Below, in pieces: positions 7,716-14,917 of a stretch of 46,482 nucleotides of DNA. The DNA is taken from positions 1 through 46,482 of the forward strand of contig JBBIIL010000017.1 of NCBI GenBank assembly GCA_037446495.1, read 5' to 3'. This DNA is from CAIXZV01 sp037446495 (GTDB lineage: Bacteria; Chloroflexota; Limnocylindria; Limnocylindrales; CSP1-4). A program made the translations under genes and the position numbers. Below the pieces are notes generated by a model that did not search any database, was not told the origin of the DNA, and worked only from the letters and a program-made list of their open reading frames with translations. Within the stretch, counting starts at the first letter, position 1. Every line of letters starts with the position of its first letter.

Positions 7716-9470
7716 TCAGCCCAGCAGGATCCGGCGCAGCAGCGGGATCGTCGGGGCGCCGTGCGAGATGACCGCCTCGAGGTGGGCCCGCTCGTCGAAC
7801 CCGGGAGTTGCCGGGTACCCGCCCACCAGCTCGGGCACCGGCACCGTCCAACGCCCGGCGCCCGAGGCTTCGGCCGCCCGCCGACGCGCCTCGTCCTCGA
7901 TGTCCCAGCAGCCCATCGACCCCACGAAATAGGTGGACAGCTGCGTCGCCGTCAACCGTGCGCGCTCGTCCTTCGCCTCTGCCTCGGTCCGCTCCTGGAA
8001 GGCGCCATCGACCATCAGCTCCAGCGCGTCGTTGCTCGTCATGCCGAAGCAGTGGATCCGCACGTCGAGGATCGTGTTGACCACGGCGCGCAGGTAGAAC
8101 TTCCAGTGCTGGAGCCAGAGCGCCAGGTCGTCGCCGGCGTACCCGCGGTCGAGCATGACCTGAGTGACGTAGACGGCCCACCCCTCGGCGAACAGCCCCG
8201 AGGCGAAGACGCGCCGCACGATCGACCCGCCCGACTCGTTGGCATACGCCCCCTGCAGGAAGTGGCCCGGAACCGCCTCGTGGATGGTGAGGAGCCTGAG
8301 CTGGCGGTCATTCATCTCGCGCAGCCATGAGTCCACATCCTCGGCGCCCCACTCCGGGCGTGCCGGCGTGACGGAGAAGAAGGTCTTCTGGCCCACGTCG
8401 AGCGGGCCCGGGGAGTCGAGCATCGCCCCAGCGAACGAGCGCATGAACTCGGGCGTCCACTGCACCTCGAGCGGTGCGGACGAGAGGCCGATGACGTTGC
8501 GCTCGCGGCAGAACGCCCCGATGTCGGCGACCAGCGCGCGACAGACCTCCACGAGGTCGTCGGCCGCCGGGTGCTCCAACGCAATCGCGTCAAGCACGGC
8601 GCGCACCAGCACGCCCTCATCATCAGGCATCGGCCGGTCGCCGCACCACAGCGGCCAGATGGCACGCGACAGGCGGATCATCTCGCCGCGGACCGCCGCG
8701 TACTCGCGCTCGGCGCGGGCGAGGATCGCCTCGGGCTGGACCTCGGGGTCGGCCAGCGTAGAGCGCAGCTTCGCCGCGAAGAGGTCGCGACCAAGCTCGG
8801 GCACGCCTGTCGCCTGCAACGCCACCTCGGTTCTGAGGTGACGGCCGATCCCCTCCAGGACAGCCCCCGCGGTCGCGTTCGCCGCCCGCAGCCGCGGCAG
8901 GAGTGCCCCGATGGCCGGATCGGCATGTGCCGACTCTGCCAGTGCCACCGCCTCGTCGCCCAGCGCCGCCACGCCGGCAATCCGCTCTCCCGCCACACGG
9001 GCGTGGAGCCTCGAGACGGGCCGCGTCGGGTGGGTGCCGAGCACGGACTGCGCGTCAGCGATGATCCGCGGCACGCCCTCGAGACGCGCCGTGACCGACT
9101 CCAGCCGGTCCGCGAGCGGCGCGAAGTCGCGGGCGATCAGGCCGTGCAGCCCGCCGCCGATGAGGTACACCCAGCCCAGGGCATCCCAGGCGTCGTCGCG
9201 CAGCTCTGCCTCGAGGAAGTGGTACCGGGCCAGCTCGCCGAGGACGAGGTCCCGGTCGATGGCCTCGTCGGGCGTCAGGGTGGCGGCGTCGAGCGCCTCG
9301 AACCTCGCCGTCCAGCGCTCGTACATCGCGAGGCGGTCGAGCCGGCCGCGGTCCGACGTGTCCGGCCATCGCCCGTCGAACCGGTGGTCGCCGATGAACG
9401 TGGCCGTGACGGGGTCGGCGGCGAACAGGTCCTCGAGGAAGCGCGCGGCGAGATCGTCGAAGGCGGTCAC
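7716..9470 (-). CDS. DUF885 family protein (putative zinc-dependent peptidase)
   Basis: The 584-residue protein matches the DUF885 family along its length. It has an all-helical body and the signature HEAVPGHFLQ (His397, His403), a gluzincin-like zinc motif; a downstream EGWAVY supplies a likely third ligand. Family members are thought to be metallopeptidases, but the substrate is unknown. There is no signal peptide, so it is probably cytoplasmic. The frame stays open upstream, but the GTG at 9470 is preceded at the right distance by GGGAG and begins at the conserved TAFDDLAARFLEDLF segment. Neighbours give no pathway clue. Confidence 0.83.
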   Translation of the reverse strand: MTAFDDLAARFLEDLFAADPVTATFIGDHRFDGRWPDTSDRGRLDRLAMYERWTARFEALDAATLTPDEAIDRDLVLGELARYHFLEAELRDDAWDALGWVYLIGGGLHGLIARDFAPLADRLESVTARLEGVPRIIADAQSVLGTHPTRPVSRLHARVAGERIAGVAALGDEAVALAESAHADPAIGALLPRLRAANATAGAVLEGIGRHLRTEVALQATGVPELGRDLFAAKLRSTLADPEVQPEAILARAEREYAAVRGEMIRLSRAIWPLWCGDRPMPDDEGVLVRAVLDAIALEHPAADDLVEVCRALVADIGAFCRERNVIGLSSAPLEVQWTPEFMRSFAGAMLDSPGPLDVGQKTFFSVTPARPEWGAEDVDSWLREMNDRQLRLLTIHEAVPGHFLQGAYANESGGSIVRRVFASGLFAEGWAVYVTQVMLDRGYAGDDLALWLQHWKFYLRAVVNTILDVRIHCFGMTSNDALELMVDGAFQERTEAEAKDERARLTATQLSTYFVGSMGCWDIEDEARRRAAEASGAGRWTVPVPELVGGYPATPGFDERAHLEAVISHGAPTIPLLRRILLG

Positions 9471-9512
9471 GAGGTCTCCCGGCGGCGAATTCTGCAGTCG
9501 CAGGGAGTCTAG

Positions 9513-9738
9513 CGTCGCCACGGTGAGGTTCGCCGCAAGCACGGGGCCACCGGCCACACCGTCACCCGCTCGGTCGCCGACGCCAATGCCGTCGTCACGG
9601 TGATCGACTTCGCCACGATCGCCGGCGCCGAGGGCTTCGCCGTGGACCCCTCGCTCGTCGAGGCGATGTCGAGGGCAGGCGTGGTCGGGGCGCCGCAGGT
9701 CTGGATCACCCGAGGAGTCCAGCACCGTCGCCTATTGA
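9513..9738 (+). pseudogene. Remnant of a small dimeric alpha/beta-barrel (ABM/cyclase-like) protein
   Basis: A plus-strand frame starting just after an in-frame TAG (9510-9512) encodes KHGATGHTVTRSVAD, then VVTVIDFATIAGAEGF and DPSLVEAMSRAGVVGAPQV. This reads like the C-terminal two thirds of the small antibiotic-biosynthesis-monooxygenase-like proteins with ferredoxin-like fold. The N-terminal third is missing. A +1 shift near 9711 restores an ending EESSTVAY and a TGA (9736-9738), so one base appears inserted. The family assignment comes from recognition only. The 5' truncation is strong evidence that it is dead. Confidence 0.5.
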
Positions 9739-9814
9739 CGATCAGCCTCGCGTCCCCGAAGCCCGTCGGCGCCTCCTGCCCACGGGCTTCGTCATGCCCG
9801 CAAGTGAGCGGTTG

Positions 9815-9862
9815 GCGTGGCGGGCGGGGGCGGGGCGGGCGTGCCGCCGGCGGGGCGGGGCG
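9815..9862. other. G-rich tract with quadruplex potential
   Basis: Runs of three to five G (GGGCGGGGGCGGGGCGGGC and a second set about 12 nt later) lie just upstream of the -10-like TAGACT of the next gene. Four or more G-runs with 1-nt loops meet the usual G-quadruplex pattern on the plus strand. A regulatory role is speculative. Confidence 0.4.
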
Positions 9863-9864
9863 CG

Positions 9865-9870
9865 TAGACT
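9865..9870 (+). promoter_or_regulatory. -10 element TAGACT (leaderless type)
   Basis: TAGACT ends 6 nt before the ATG at 9877; there is no Shine-Dalgarno. No clear -35 is visible. Confidence 0.5.
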
Positions 9871-9876
9871 CGGCCG

Positions 9877-10197
9877 ATGACGACCGAACTGGCACTCGTC
9901 ATCGGCCGCATCCTCGGCCACCCGGGCGGCGGCGCGCAGCTCGTCGCGGACGGGCACGCGGCCCAGGTCGGCACCGACACGGGCCTCGCCCGCCGCGGCG
10001 AGGGCATCGACACGCATGGCGGCTCGATGGTCCCCGGCCTCAGTGACCGGCGCGGGCGCCGGCCCGTCGGGGGCGACGCCGACCTGGCCGTGCTCGGCCA
10101 GGACCTCCTCGCGGAGGGCTGGTCTGCGATCATCGGCACCACATCGGTCGCCACGCTGGTCGGCGGGCGCGTCCACCGCACGGAGGGTCCGGCATGA
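9877..10197 (+). CDS. Barrel-less amidohydrolase remnant (composite beta-sandwich only), 106 aa
   Basis: Residues 1-57 match the N-terminal beta-sandwich of amidohydrolase-superfamily enzymes, including IDTHGGSMVPGLSD, where the next residues should be the metal-binding HxH. Instead the protein jumps to RRPVGGDADLAVLGQDLL and TTSVATLVGGRVHR, which are typical of the C-terminal end of the same superfamily. The whole TIM barrel of about 300 residues is therefore absent and no catalytic residue remains. It still has a good leaderless promoter, an intact frame and a 4-nt ATGA overlap with the next gene, so it may be expressed. It could be a decayed enzyme now acting as a leader cistron. Confidence 0.55.
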   Translation: MTTELALVIGRILGHPGGGAQLVADGHAAQVGTDTGLARRGEGIDTHGGSMVPGLSDRRGRRPVGGDADLAVLGQDLLAEGWSAIIGTTSVATLVGGRVHRTEGPA

Positions 10198-10583
10198 AGG
10201 GCGTCATCCTCGGCATCGCGGCCACCGCGATCGCGTTCGCCATCCTCACGGTCCTGCTGCCGCAGGTGAAGTTCGACGGCGACATCGTCCACCTCGTGAT
10301 CATCGCGGTGCTGTTCGGCGCTGTGAACGGGCTCATCAAGCCAGTCGTGAAGCTGCTGTCATTCCCGATCAACCTCATGACCGTGGGCCTGTTCGGCATC
10401 GTCGTCAACGTGGTGATGTTCATGGGCGTCGCCTGGCTGTCGACGTCGTACCTCAAGCTCCAGTTCACGATCGCGGGCTGGCCGACGCACGGGCTGACCT
10501 TCGACGTCCTCGGGACCGCCGTGATCGCCTCGATCGCGCTGGGCATCCTGACAGCCGTCATCGGCCTCGTCGTCAAGGACTGA
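10194..10583 (+). CDS. Phage holin family 4 / YvlD-like membrane protein
   Basis: The 129-residue hydrophobic protein has four predicted membrane helices, at about 3-23, 34-53, 62-85 and 100-125. It carries the family signature NGLIKPVVKLLSFPINLMT before the third helix. This is the PF04020 family, called mycobacterial 4-TM phage holin by homology, but most members are chromosomal membrane proteins of unknown role (YvlD in Bacillus). Nothing phage-related is nearby. Its ATG overlaps the stop of the preceding mini-gene by 4 nt, implying translational coupling. Confidence 0.85.
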   Translation: MKGVILGIAATAIAFAILTVLLPQVKFDGDIVHLVIIAVLFGAVNGLIKPVVKLLSFPINLMTVGLFGIVVNVVMFMGVAWLSTSYLKLQFTIAGWPTHGLTFDVLGTAVIASIALGILTAVIGLVVKD

Positions 10584-10584
10584 C

Positions 10585-11895
10585 GTGGGCGCCCCGGAGC
10601 CGAGCGCCGCGTCCCGGCGCGCTCCCCTCCCCGCCCGCGCCGAGCAGCTGCGGGCGGCCGCCGCCCGATTCGGAACGCCCGTCGGGGTGACGTCGATCGC
10701 CGCGCTCGAGGCGGCCGCCCGAGAGCTGTGCGCCGCCTTCCCCGATCCATGGCTGCGGGCGTTCTCGCTCAAGGCCAACGACGTGCCGGCGGTGGTGGAG
10801 CGGCTGGGAGCCCTGGGCCTCGACGCGAACGTGGTCTCGCGGGGCGAATGGGCGGTCGCGCGCCGGGCTCGACTGCCGAACGGGCGGATCACGCTCGAGG
10901 GGATCGGCAAGACCGCGGACGATCTCCGGGCGGCGGTGCGGGCCGCGGTCGATGGCGCGCCACTGCGCTGGGTGGCGGTGGAGAGCGCCGACGAGCTGAA
11001 TGCGCTGACGGCGATCGCCGCGCGTGCCGGGCTGGGACGGGGCGGACGCGCGCCGCTCGACGTCCTGCTGCGGCTCAACCCCGACGTCTCGCCCGAGACC
11101 CACGCCGGCCTCGCGGTGGGCCACGGGGCGAGCAAGTTCGGCATGACCGAGACCGAGTTGACGGCGGCGGTGGCGACGACGCCCGAGGTCGGTGCGGTCC
11201 GCGTGCGCGGTGTCCACTTGCACGTGGGCTCCCAGCTGGGTGCGGTGGACGCCTGGCGCGATGCCGTCCGACGGGGCCTGGCGCTGTTCGCCCTGCTGAC
11301 GGCGGGCCGGGCGGGCATGGACACCTTCGACGTCGGCGGCGGGTTCCCCGTGGGCGAGCCCGGGAGCGTGCCGCCGCCTGCGCGCTTTGCCGAAGAGGCC
11401 GCAAGGATCGTAGCGGCGATCCCCGCCGGTCGCCGCCCGACGCGGCTCGCCACCGAGCCCGGGCGGTTCCTCGCCGCGCACGCGGGCGTGATCGTGGCGC
11501 GGGTGCTCCACGTGCGCGAGCGACCGGGCTGGGGCCGCGTGGTGGTCATCGACGCGGGCATGACCGAGCTCATCCGGCCGATGCTGTACGGGGCGCACCA
11601 CCGCGTGGCCGCGCTGACCTCGCTCGGGGTGGCGTTGGAACCGGACGCTGCCCCGCCCGATGGCCTCGAGCCCGCCCGCGTCGACGGGCCGATCTGCGAG
11701 GGCACCGACAGCTTCGGCGGCCATGACCTGCCGCCCCTGCGTCGGGGCGATCTCGTGACGCTCGCGGACACGGGCGCCTACGCCGCGTCGATGGCGATGG
11801 CCTATAACGGCCGCCCTGCGATCCCCCAGGCATTGCTCGAGGCCGACGGGACGCTCCGCCTGGGGCGGGCGCGCGGTCGCATCACGGGCCACTAG
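10585..11895 (+). CDS. Diaminopimelate decarboxylase-like PLP enzyme (fold type III)
   Basis: The 436-residue protein has an alanine-racemase-fold barrel: PLP-lysine region FSLKANDVPAV, the HLHVGSQ and FDVGGGFPVG phosphate-binding segments, and ATEPGRFL. The C-terminal beta-barrel carries the partner-subunit motif CEGTDSFGGHDLPPL and GAYAASMAMAYNGRP. These fit DAP decarboxylase (LysA), which makes lysine from meso-diaminopimelate with CO2 release. The SLKAN variant replaces the usual YAxKAN, and the lack of other lysine genes leaves open a related amino-acid or polyamine decarboxylase. GTG start lies 1 nt after the preceding stop; no separate promoter is visible. Confidence 0.78.
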   Translation: MGAPEPSAASRRAPLPARAEQLRAAAARFGTPVGVTSIAALEAAARELCAAFPDPWLRAFSLKANDVPAVVERLGALGLDANVVSRGEWAVARRARLPNGRITLEGIGKTADDLRAAVRAAVDGAPLRWVAVESADELNALTAIAARAGLGRGGRAPLDVLLRLNPDVSPETHAGLAVGHGASKFGMTETELTAAVATTPEVGAVRVRGVHLHVGSQLGAVDAWRDAVRRGLALFALLTAGRAGMDTFDVGGGFPVGEPGSVPPPARFAEEAARIVAAIPAGRRPTRLATEPGRFLAAHAGVIVARVLHVRERPGWGRVVVIDAGMTELIRPMLYGAHHRVAALTSLGVALEPDAAPPDGLEPARVDGPICEGTDSFGGHDLPPLRRGDLVTLADTGAYAASMAMAYNGRPAIPQALLEADGTLRLGRARGRITGH

Positions 11896-11932
11896 ACGAT
11901 GCCCCAACGACCCGCGCTCCAGCGCTCCCCGG

Positions 11933-11938
11933 TACACT
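11933..11938 (+). promoter_or_regulatory. -10 element TACACT (leaderless type)
   Basis: TACACT ends 7 nt before ATG 11946, with no Shine-Dalgarno between them. Confidence 0.5.
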
Positions 11939-11945
11939 CGCGGCC

Positions 11946-12281
11946 ATGGGAGCCGCGGACACGATGGAGATCTTCTTCGAGCTGCTGAACGGCGGCGACG
12001 TCAACGGCGCCGTGGCGCTCATGGACGAGCGCTGCGAGATGCGCGTCCACGTCGGCGAGAACTCGCGGACGCTGCGCGGCATCGAGCAGGTGAGCGGCTG
12101 GTTCCTGCGGGCGGACAAGGGCCTCAAGATGGTCCCGGGCGAGGTCCGCGACATGGGCAACACGTATCAGGCCGACCTCATCGTGGTCCGGCCAGGCGCT
12201 CCCAGTCAGGCGCTCGACGCCCAGTTCCGCGTCGAGGCGGGGAAGATCACCTCAATCAACCTGGCGCCCCGCACCCGCTGA
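11946..12281 (+). CDS. SnoaL/NTF2-like small protein
   Basis: The 111-residue protein has the NTF2-like pattern. An N-terminal helix (TMEIFFELLNGGDVNGAVALM) is followed by DERCEMRVHV, a short helical segment (GIEQVSGWFLRAD) and three antiparallel strands ending FRVEAGKITSINLAPR. Family members bind small hydrophobic ligands or act as polyketide cyclases, ketosteroid isomerases or unknown accessory proteins; no catalytic Asp/His set is obvious. Its stop codon lies inside a 17-bp tandem duplication. Confidence 0.7.
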   Translation: MGAADTMEIFFELLNGGDVNGAVALMDERCEMRVHVGENSRTLRGIEQVSGWFLRADKGLKMVPGEVRDMGNTYQADLIVVRPGAPSQALDAQFRVEAGKITSINLAPRTR

Positions 12282-12303
12282 CGCTCCGCACCCGCTGACG
12301 CTC
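12270..12303. repeat. 17-bp perfect tandem duplication over a stop codon
   Basis: CGCACCCGCTGACGCTC occurs at 12270-12286 and again at 12287-12303. The first copy holds the TGA of the NTF2-like gene. The duplication lies in the convergent gap and does not change the protein. Confidence 0.9.
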
Positions 12304-12312
12304 CTGGCTTCG

Positions 12313-12338
12313 GCGCGCCCGACGCGATCGGGCGTCAG
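12313..12338. terminator. Possible bidirectional terminator hairpin
   Basis: GCGCCCGA and TCGGGCGT can form an 8-bp stem (one G-U) with a short loop in the gap between the convergent NTF2-like and LysM genes. There is no U-run, so intrinsic termination is uncertain. Confidence 0.4.
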
Positions 12339-12367
12339 TCCAGCGCCCACTCCCGCCGAGAACGCCC

Positions 12368-13729
12368 TCACGGGGCCGCTGACGCTCCCGGCACCGCCGA
12401 CGGCGAAGCCCCGCTGACCGCGCCCGTGGGGGCCGCGCCTGCGGGCGCCGGGATATTGAGCACATCGCCGACCTTGATCGAGTTCGGGTTCTTGATCTGC
12501 CGGTTGGCGTTGAGCAGCGCCTTGGTCGTGATGCCGAACTTCTGCGCGATCGCGCTCACCGTGTCGCCCGCAACGACAGTGTAGGTCGTGGCCGTGGGCG
12601 CCGGGACGGCGGTGGGGACGAGCGAGCCCGTGGGCGCGCTGGATGCGATCGCCGACGGCGAGGCGGAGGCGCCCACCTGTGCCGAGTCCTTGCCGAGGTG
12701 GAGGATCATCGGCGAGACGACGAACAGGAAGGCGGCCGCGATCACGAGGGCGATTGCGGCAAGGGCGATCCTCGGAACGCCACGAAGCGCCGACAAGCCG
12801 ACGCGGGTGCGCAGGGATGGGTACGCCTCATATCTGCGCGGGCGCTCCCAGGCGGGGCCGAACAGCTCGTCCGCATCGATGGGCGCCGGTTTCGCGCCGT
12901 CGCGCGGGGACGGCGTTCGGGGAGCGGGAACCGGGCGGCTTGCACGGGATGGGGCGGCGGAGCGCGACGATGCAGGATTCGCCGAGGCGGACTGCGGGCG
13001 GGCCGGCGGCATCGGTGCAGCGACCGGCCCGTCGTCGTACGAGTCGTGGAAGGCGTCGTCGGAGGCGTCGTCATCGTCCGCGTGGGCAAGCGGCACCCAA
13101 GCGGGGACCGGGCGGGCCGGCGCGGGCAGGTCCGGGTCGGGGCCCGCGATGCGGGCAGCGGGGCTATCGGCGAGGCCGCGGGCGTCACTCCCCCACTCGT
13201 CTCCCTTCGCGCGCGACGCGGTTGCGGCACCCCCGGCCGCCGCGGCGCCGGCACCCCAGCCTGGGATTGCCCCGGGGGCGGCGCTGGGGGGAGGCTCGAC
13301 GAGGTGAGACTCACCCTCGGCCGCCCACGGCGGCGGGGACGCCCAGTCGCGGGGCGGCGACTTGCGGGGCGGAATGGGCTGCGCGGCGCCGGCGGGCGCG
13401 TGCCGAGGCTCACGCCCGACGGGCGGTAGCGGGACGGGGCCCGACGTGTCCTCCTCGCGCGGCCTGGCCGCAGGGGTGGGGGCGGCGACCGAGGGACGGG
13501 CGGCGGCGGCCTCACGGCGGGCCCAGTCCTGGAACGCGGGACAGACCGCGAAGGCGGGCGAGAGGCAGTACGCGTCCTGGTGCGCGATGGCGCGCGGCGC
13601 GGGCACGGACTCCGCGAAGCAGCGGTGGCGGTGGTCGGGCGCGGTGGACCGCGAATCGCGGTCGTCGTCAAATGCGACGAATGGGCATGCGGCGGCGCCG
13701 TCGGTGCTCGGGATCCCTCGGTCGGTCAT
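12368..13729 (-). CDS. Membrane protein with cytoplasmic four-Cys head and external LysM domain
   Basis: The 453-residue protein has four N-terminal cysteines in a compact pattern: Cys15 (ACPFVAFDDDRDSR), Cys37 (HRHRCFAES), Cys55 (AYCLSPAF) and Cys63 (AVCPAFQDW). A Pro/Ala-rich linker of about 240 residues follows. One membrane helix lies at about 321-343, and a single LysM domain at about 382-427 starts TYTVVAGDTVSAIAQKFGI and ends VGDVLNIP. The LysM should bind peptidoglycan or another glycan outside the membrane; the Cys cluster, inside, could bind zinc or an Fe-S cluster. The start codon is fixed by TATCAT 7 nt upstream. It is divergent from the response-regulator gene. Confidence 0.78.
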   Translation of the reverse strand: MTDRGIPSTDGAAACPFVAFDDDRDSRSTAPDHRHRCFAESVPAPRAIAHQDAYCLSPAFAVCPAFQDWARREAAAARPSVAAPTPAARPREEDTSGPVPLPPVGREPRHAPAGAAQPIPPRKSPPRDWASPPPWAAEGESHLVEPPPSAAPGAIPGWGAGAAAAGGAATASRAKGDEWGSDARGLADSPAARIAGPDPDLPAPARPVPAWVPLAHADDDDASDDAFHDSYDDGPVAAPMPPARPQSASANPASSRSAAPSRASRPVPAPRTPSPRDGAKPAPIDADELFGPAWERPRRYEAYPSLRTRVGLSALRGVPRIALAAIALVIAAAFLFVVSPMILHLGKDSAQVGASASPSAIASSAPTGSLVPTAVPAPTATTYTVVAGDTVSAIAQKFGITTKALLNANRQIKNPNSIKVGDVLNIPAPAGAAPTGAVSGASPSAVPGASAAP

Positions 13730-13736
13730 CGCGGCG

Positions 13737-13742
13737 ATGATA
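13737..13742 (-). promoter_or_regulatory. -10 element TATCAT (leaderless type, minus strand)
   Basis: Read on the minus strand, TATCAT ends 7 nt before the ATG of the LysM gene at 13729 and no Shine-Dalgarno is present. Confidence 0.5.
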
Positions 13743-13783
13743 CTCGGCCGTCGCGGGGAGGTCCCGGCGAGTCGTCCCTCGCG

Positions 13784-13883
13784 GGCCGGGTACGCTGCGC
13801 GCCCGCGTCCCGAACGCAATCGTCGCGCAACCCGGCCGTGCGTCGGCGGGGGTGGACCGGCGACGCACGGCCGGGTACGCTGC
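13784..13883. repeat. 15-bp direct repeats flanking a strong hairpin in a divergent gap
   Basis: GGCCGGGTACGCTGC occurs at 13784-13798 and 13869-13883. Between and overlapping the second copy is a perfect 16-bp inverted repeat, ACCCGGCCGTGCGTCG (13830-13845) with its complement at 13861-13876 and a 15-nt loop. Both repeat copies contain TACGCT, a possible -10 for rightward transcription. The hairpin would then be in the 5' leader of the response-regulator mRNA or act as an operator. Confidence 0.7.
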
Positions 13884-13992
13884 CCGCTCGGGGCGGTCCC
13901 AGTGCGCCGCCCGCTCAGCGCCGAGGCGAGGAGGCACACCGCATGCCCACGACGACCCGGCTGCGCCGGGCGCGGGCCCGGCCCGCCAGGCG

Positions 13993-14748
13993 ATGACCTC
14001 CTCCGGCGCGGGCGATCCGGCCTGGCGCGGTGGCGTGCGGGTCGCCGACGCCCGCGTCCGGGTGCTCGTGGCCGACGGCGATCCGGGGCGCGTCGGGGAG
14101 ATTGTCCACGTGCTGGGCGAGGCCGGCATCGAGGCCGTGACCGCCTACCGCGGCGCGTCGGCACTGGCGCGGGTGGCAGACGAGGCGCCGGACCTGGTGA
14201 TCGTGGGCGATCGCCTGGGCGACGGCCCGGCCATCGAGCTCATCCCGCGGATCCTGGGACGCGTCCGGCTGCCCATCCTCGCGCTCGCGGCGCACCCCGA
14301 CGACCGCATGGTGGTGGCGCTGCTCGACGCAGGCGCCGACGACGTGATCAACATCACGTTCCGCCCGTCCGAGCTGCTCGCCCGACTCCGTGCCCTGCTC
14401 CGCCGCGTCGGCGGGTCGACCCCGGCGCCGCCGCCGGGGCCCCTGCCCGACGGCCTGCTGGTGGAGCCCGGCCGACGCGAGGCGAGAGTTCGCGAGCAGC
14501 CGCTGGTGCTGACGCCCACAGAGTTCGAGCTGCTCGTGCTCATCGCGCTGCGCCGCGGCGACGTGGTGGACCACCGCACGCTGCTCCGCGCGGTCTGGCC
14601 AGGTCGCCCGGAAGCAGATGCCGACCTGCTGCGAACGCACCTCACGCACCTCAACGCCAAGCTGATCGGCGCGGGCCACCCCGGCCTGCGGAACGTCCGC
14701 TCCACCGGCTACGCGCTGCGGGTGACCGGCGCCGACTCCTTCCGATAA
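13993..14748 (+). CDS. Atypical OmpR/PhoB-type response regulator
   Basis: The 251-residue protein has a receiver-like domain (about 22-140) and a winged-helix DNA-binding domain (about 160-248) with LVLTPTEFELLVLIALRRGD and the wing LRNVRSTGYALRV. The receiver lacks key residues. Where the phosphorylated Asp should be, PDLVIVGDRLG has Gly72, with an Asp one place later, and the conserved Lys of the KPF turn is replaced in INITFRPSELLARL. Part of the acidic pocket remains as ADGD (Asp28/Asp30). It may therefore act without phosphorylation. No kinase gene is adjacent. ATG 13993 is chosen because residues before it have low-complexity composition; the true start is uncertain. Confidence 0.75.
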   Translation: MTSSGAGDPAWRGGVRVADARVRVLVADGDPGRVGEIVHVLGEAGIEAVTAYRGASALARVADEAPDLVIVGDRLGDGPAIELIPRILGRVRLPILALAAHPDDRMVVALLDAGADDVINITFRPSELLARLRALLRRVGGSTPAPPPGPLPDGLLVEPGRREARVREQPLVLTPTEFELLVLIALRRGDVVDHRTLLRAVWPGRPEADADLLRTHLTHLNAKLIGAGHPGLRNVRSTGYALRVTGADSFR

Positions 14749-14917
14749 CCGTCCGGCGCAACGTCGCCGACGCACGACCGCCGCCCGAACGGAAGGTGGT
14801 CGCAACCCTCCCGCATCCCCTTCTCCCGACTTCCTTCCTGTGACTAGCGCGCCGCTGCCCGCAGCATCCGCGTCACCGGCGGCAGCGGGTCCGCCGGACG
14901 ACAGAGGAGATCGACCG

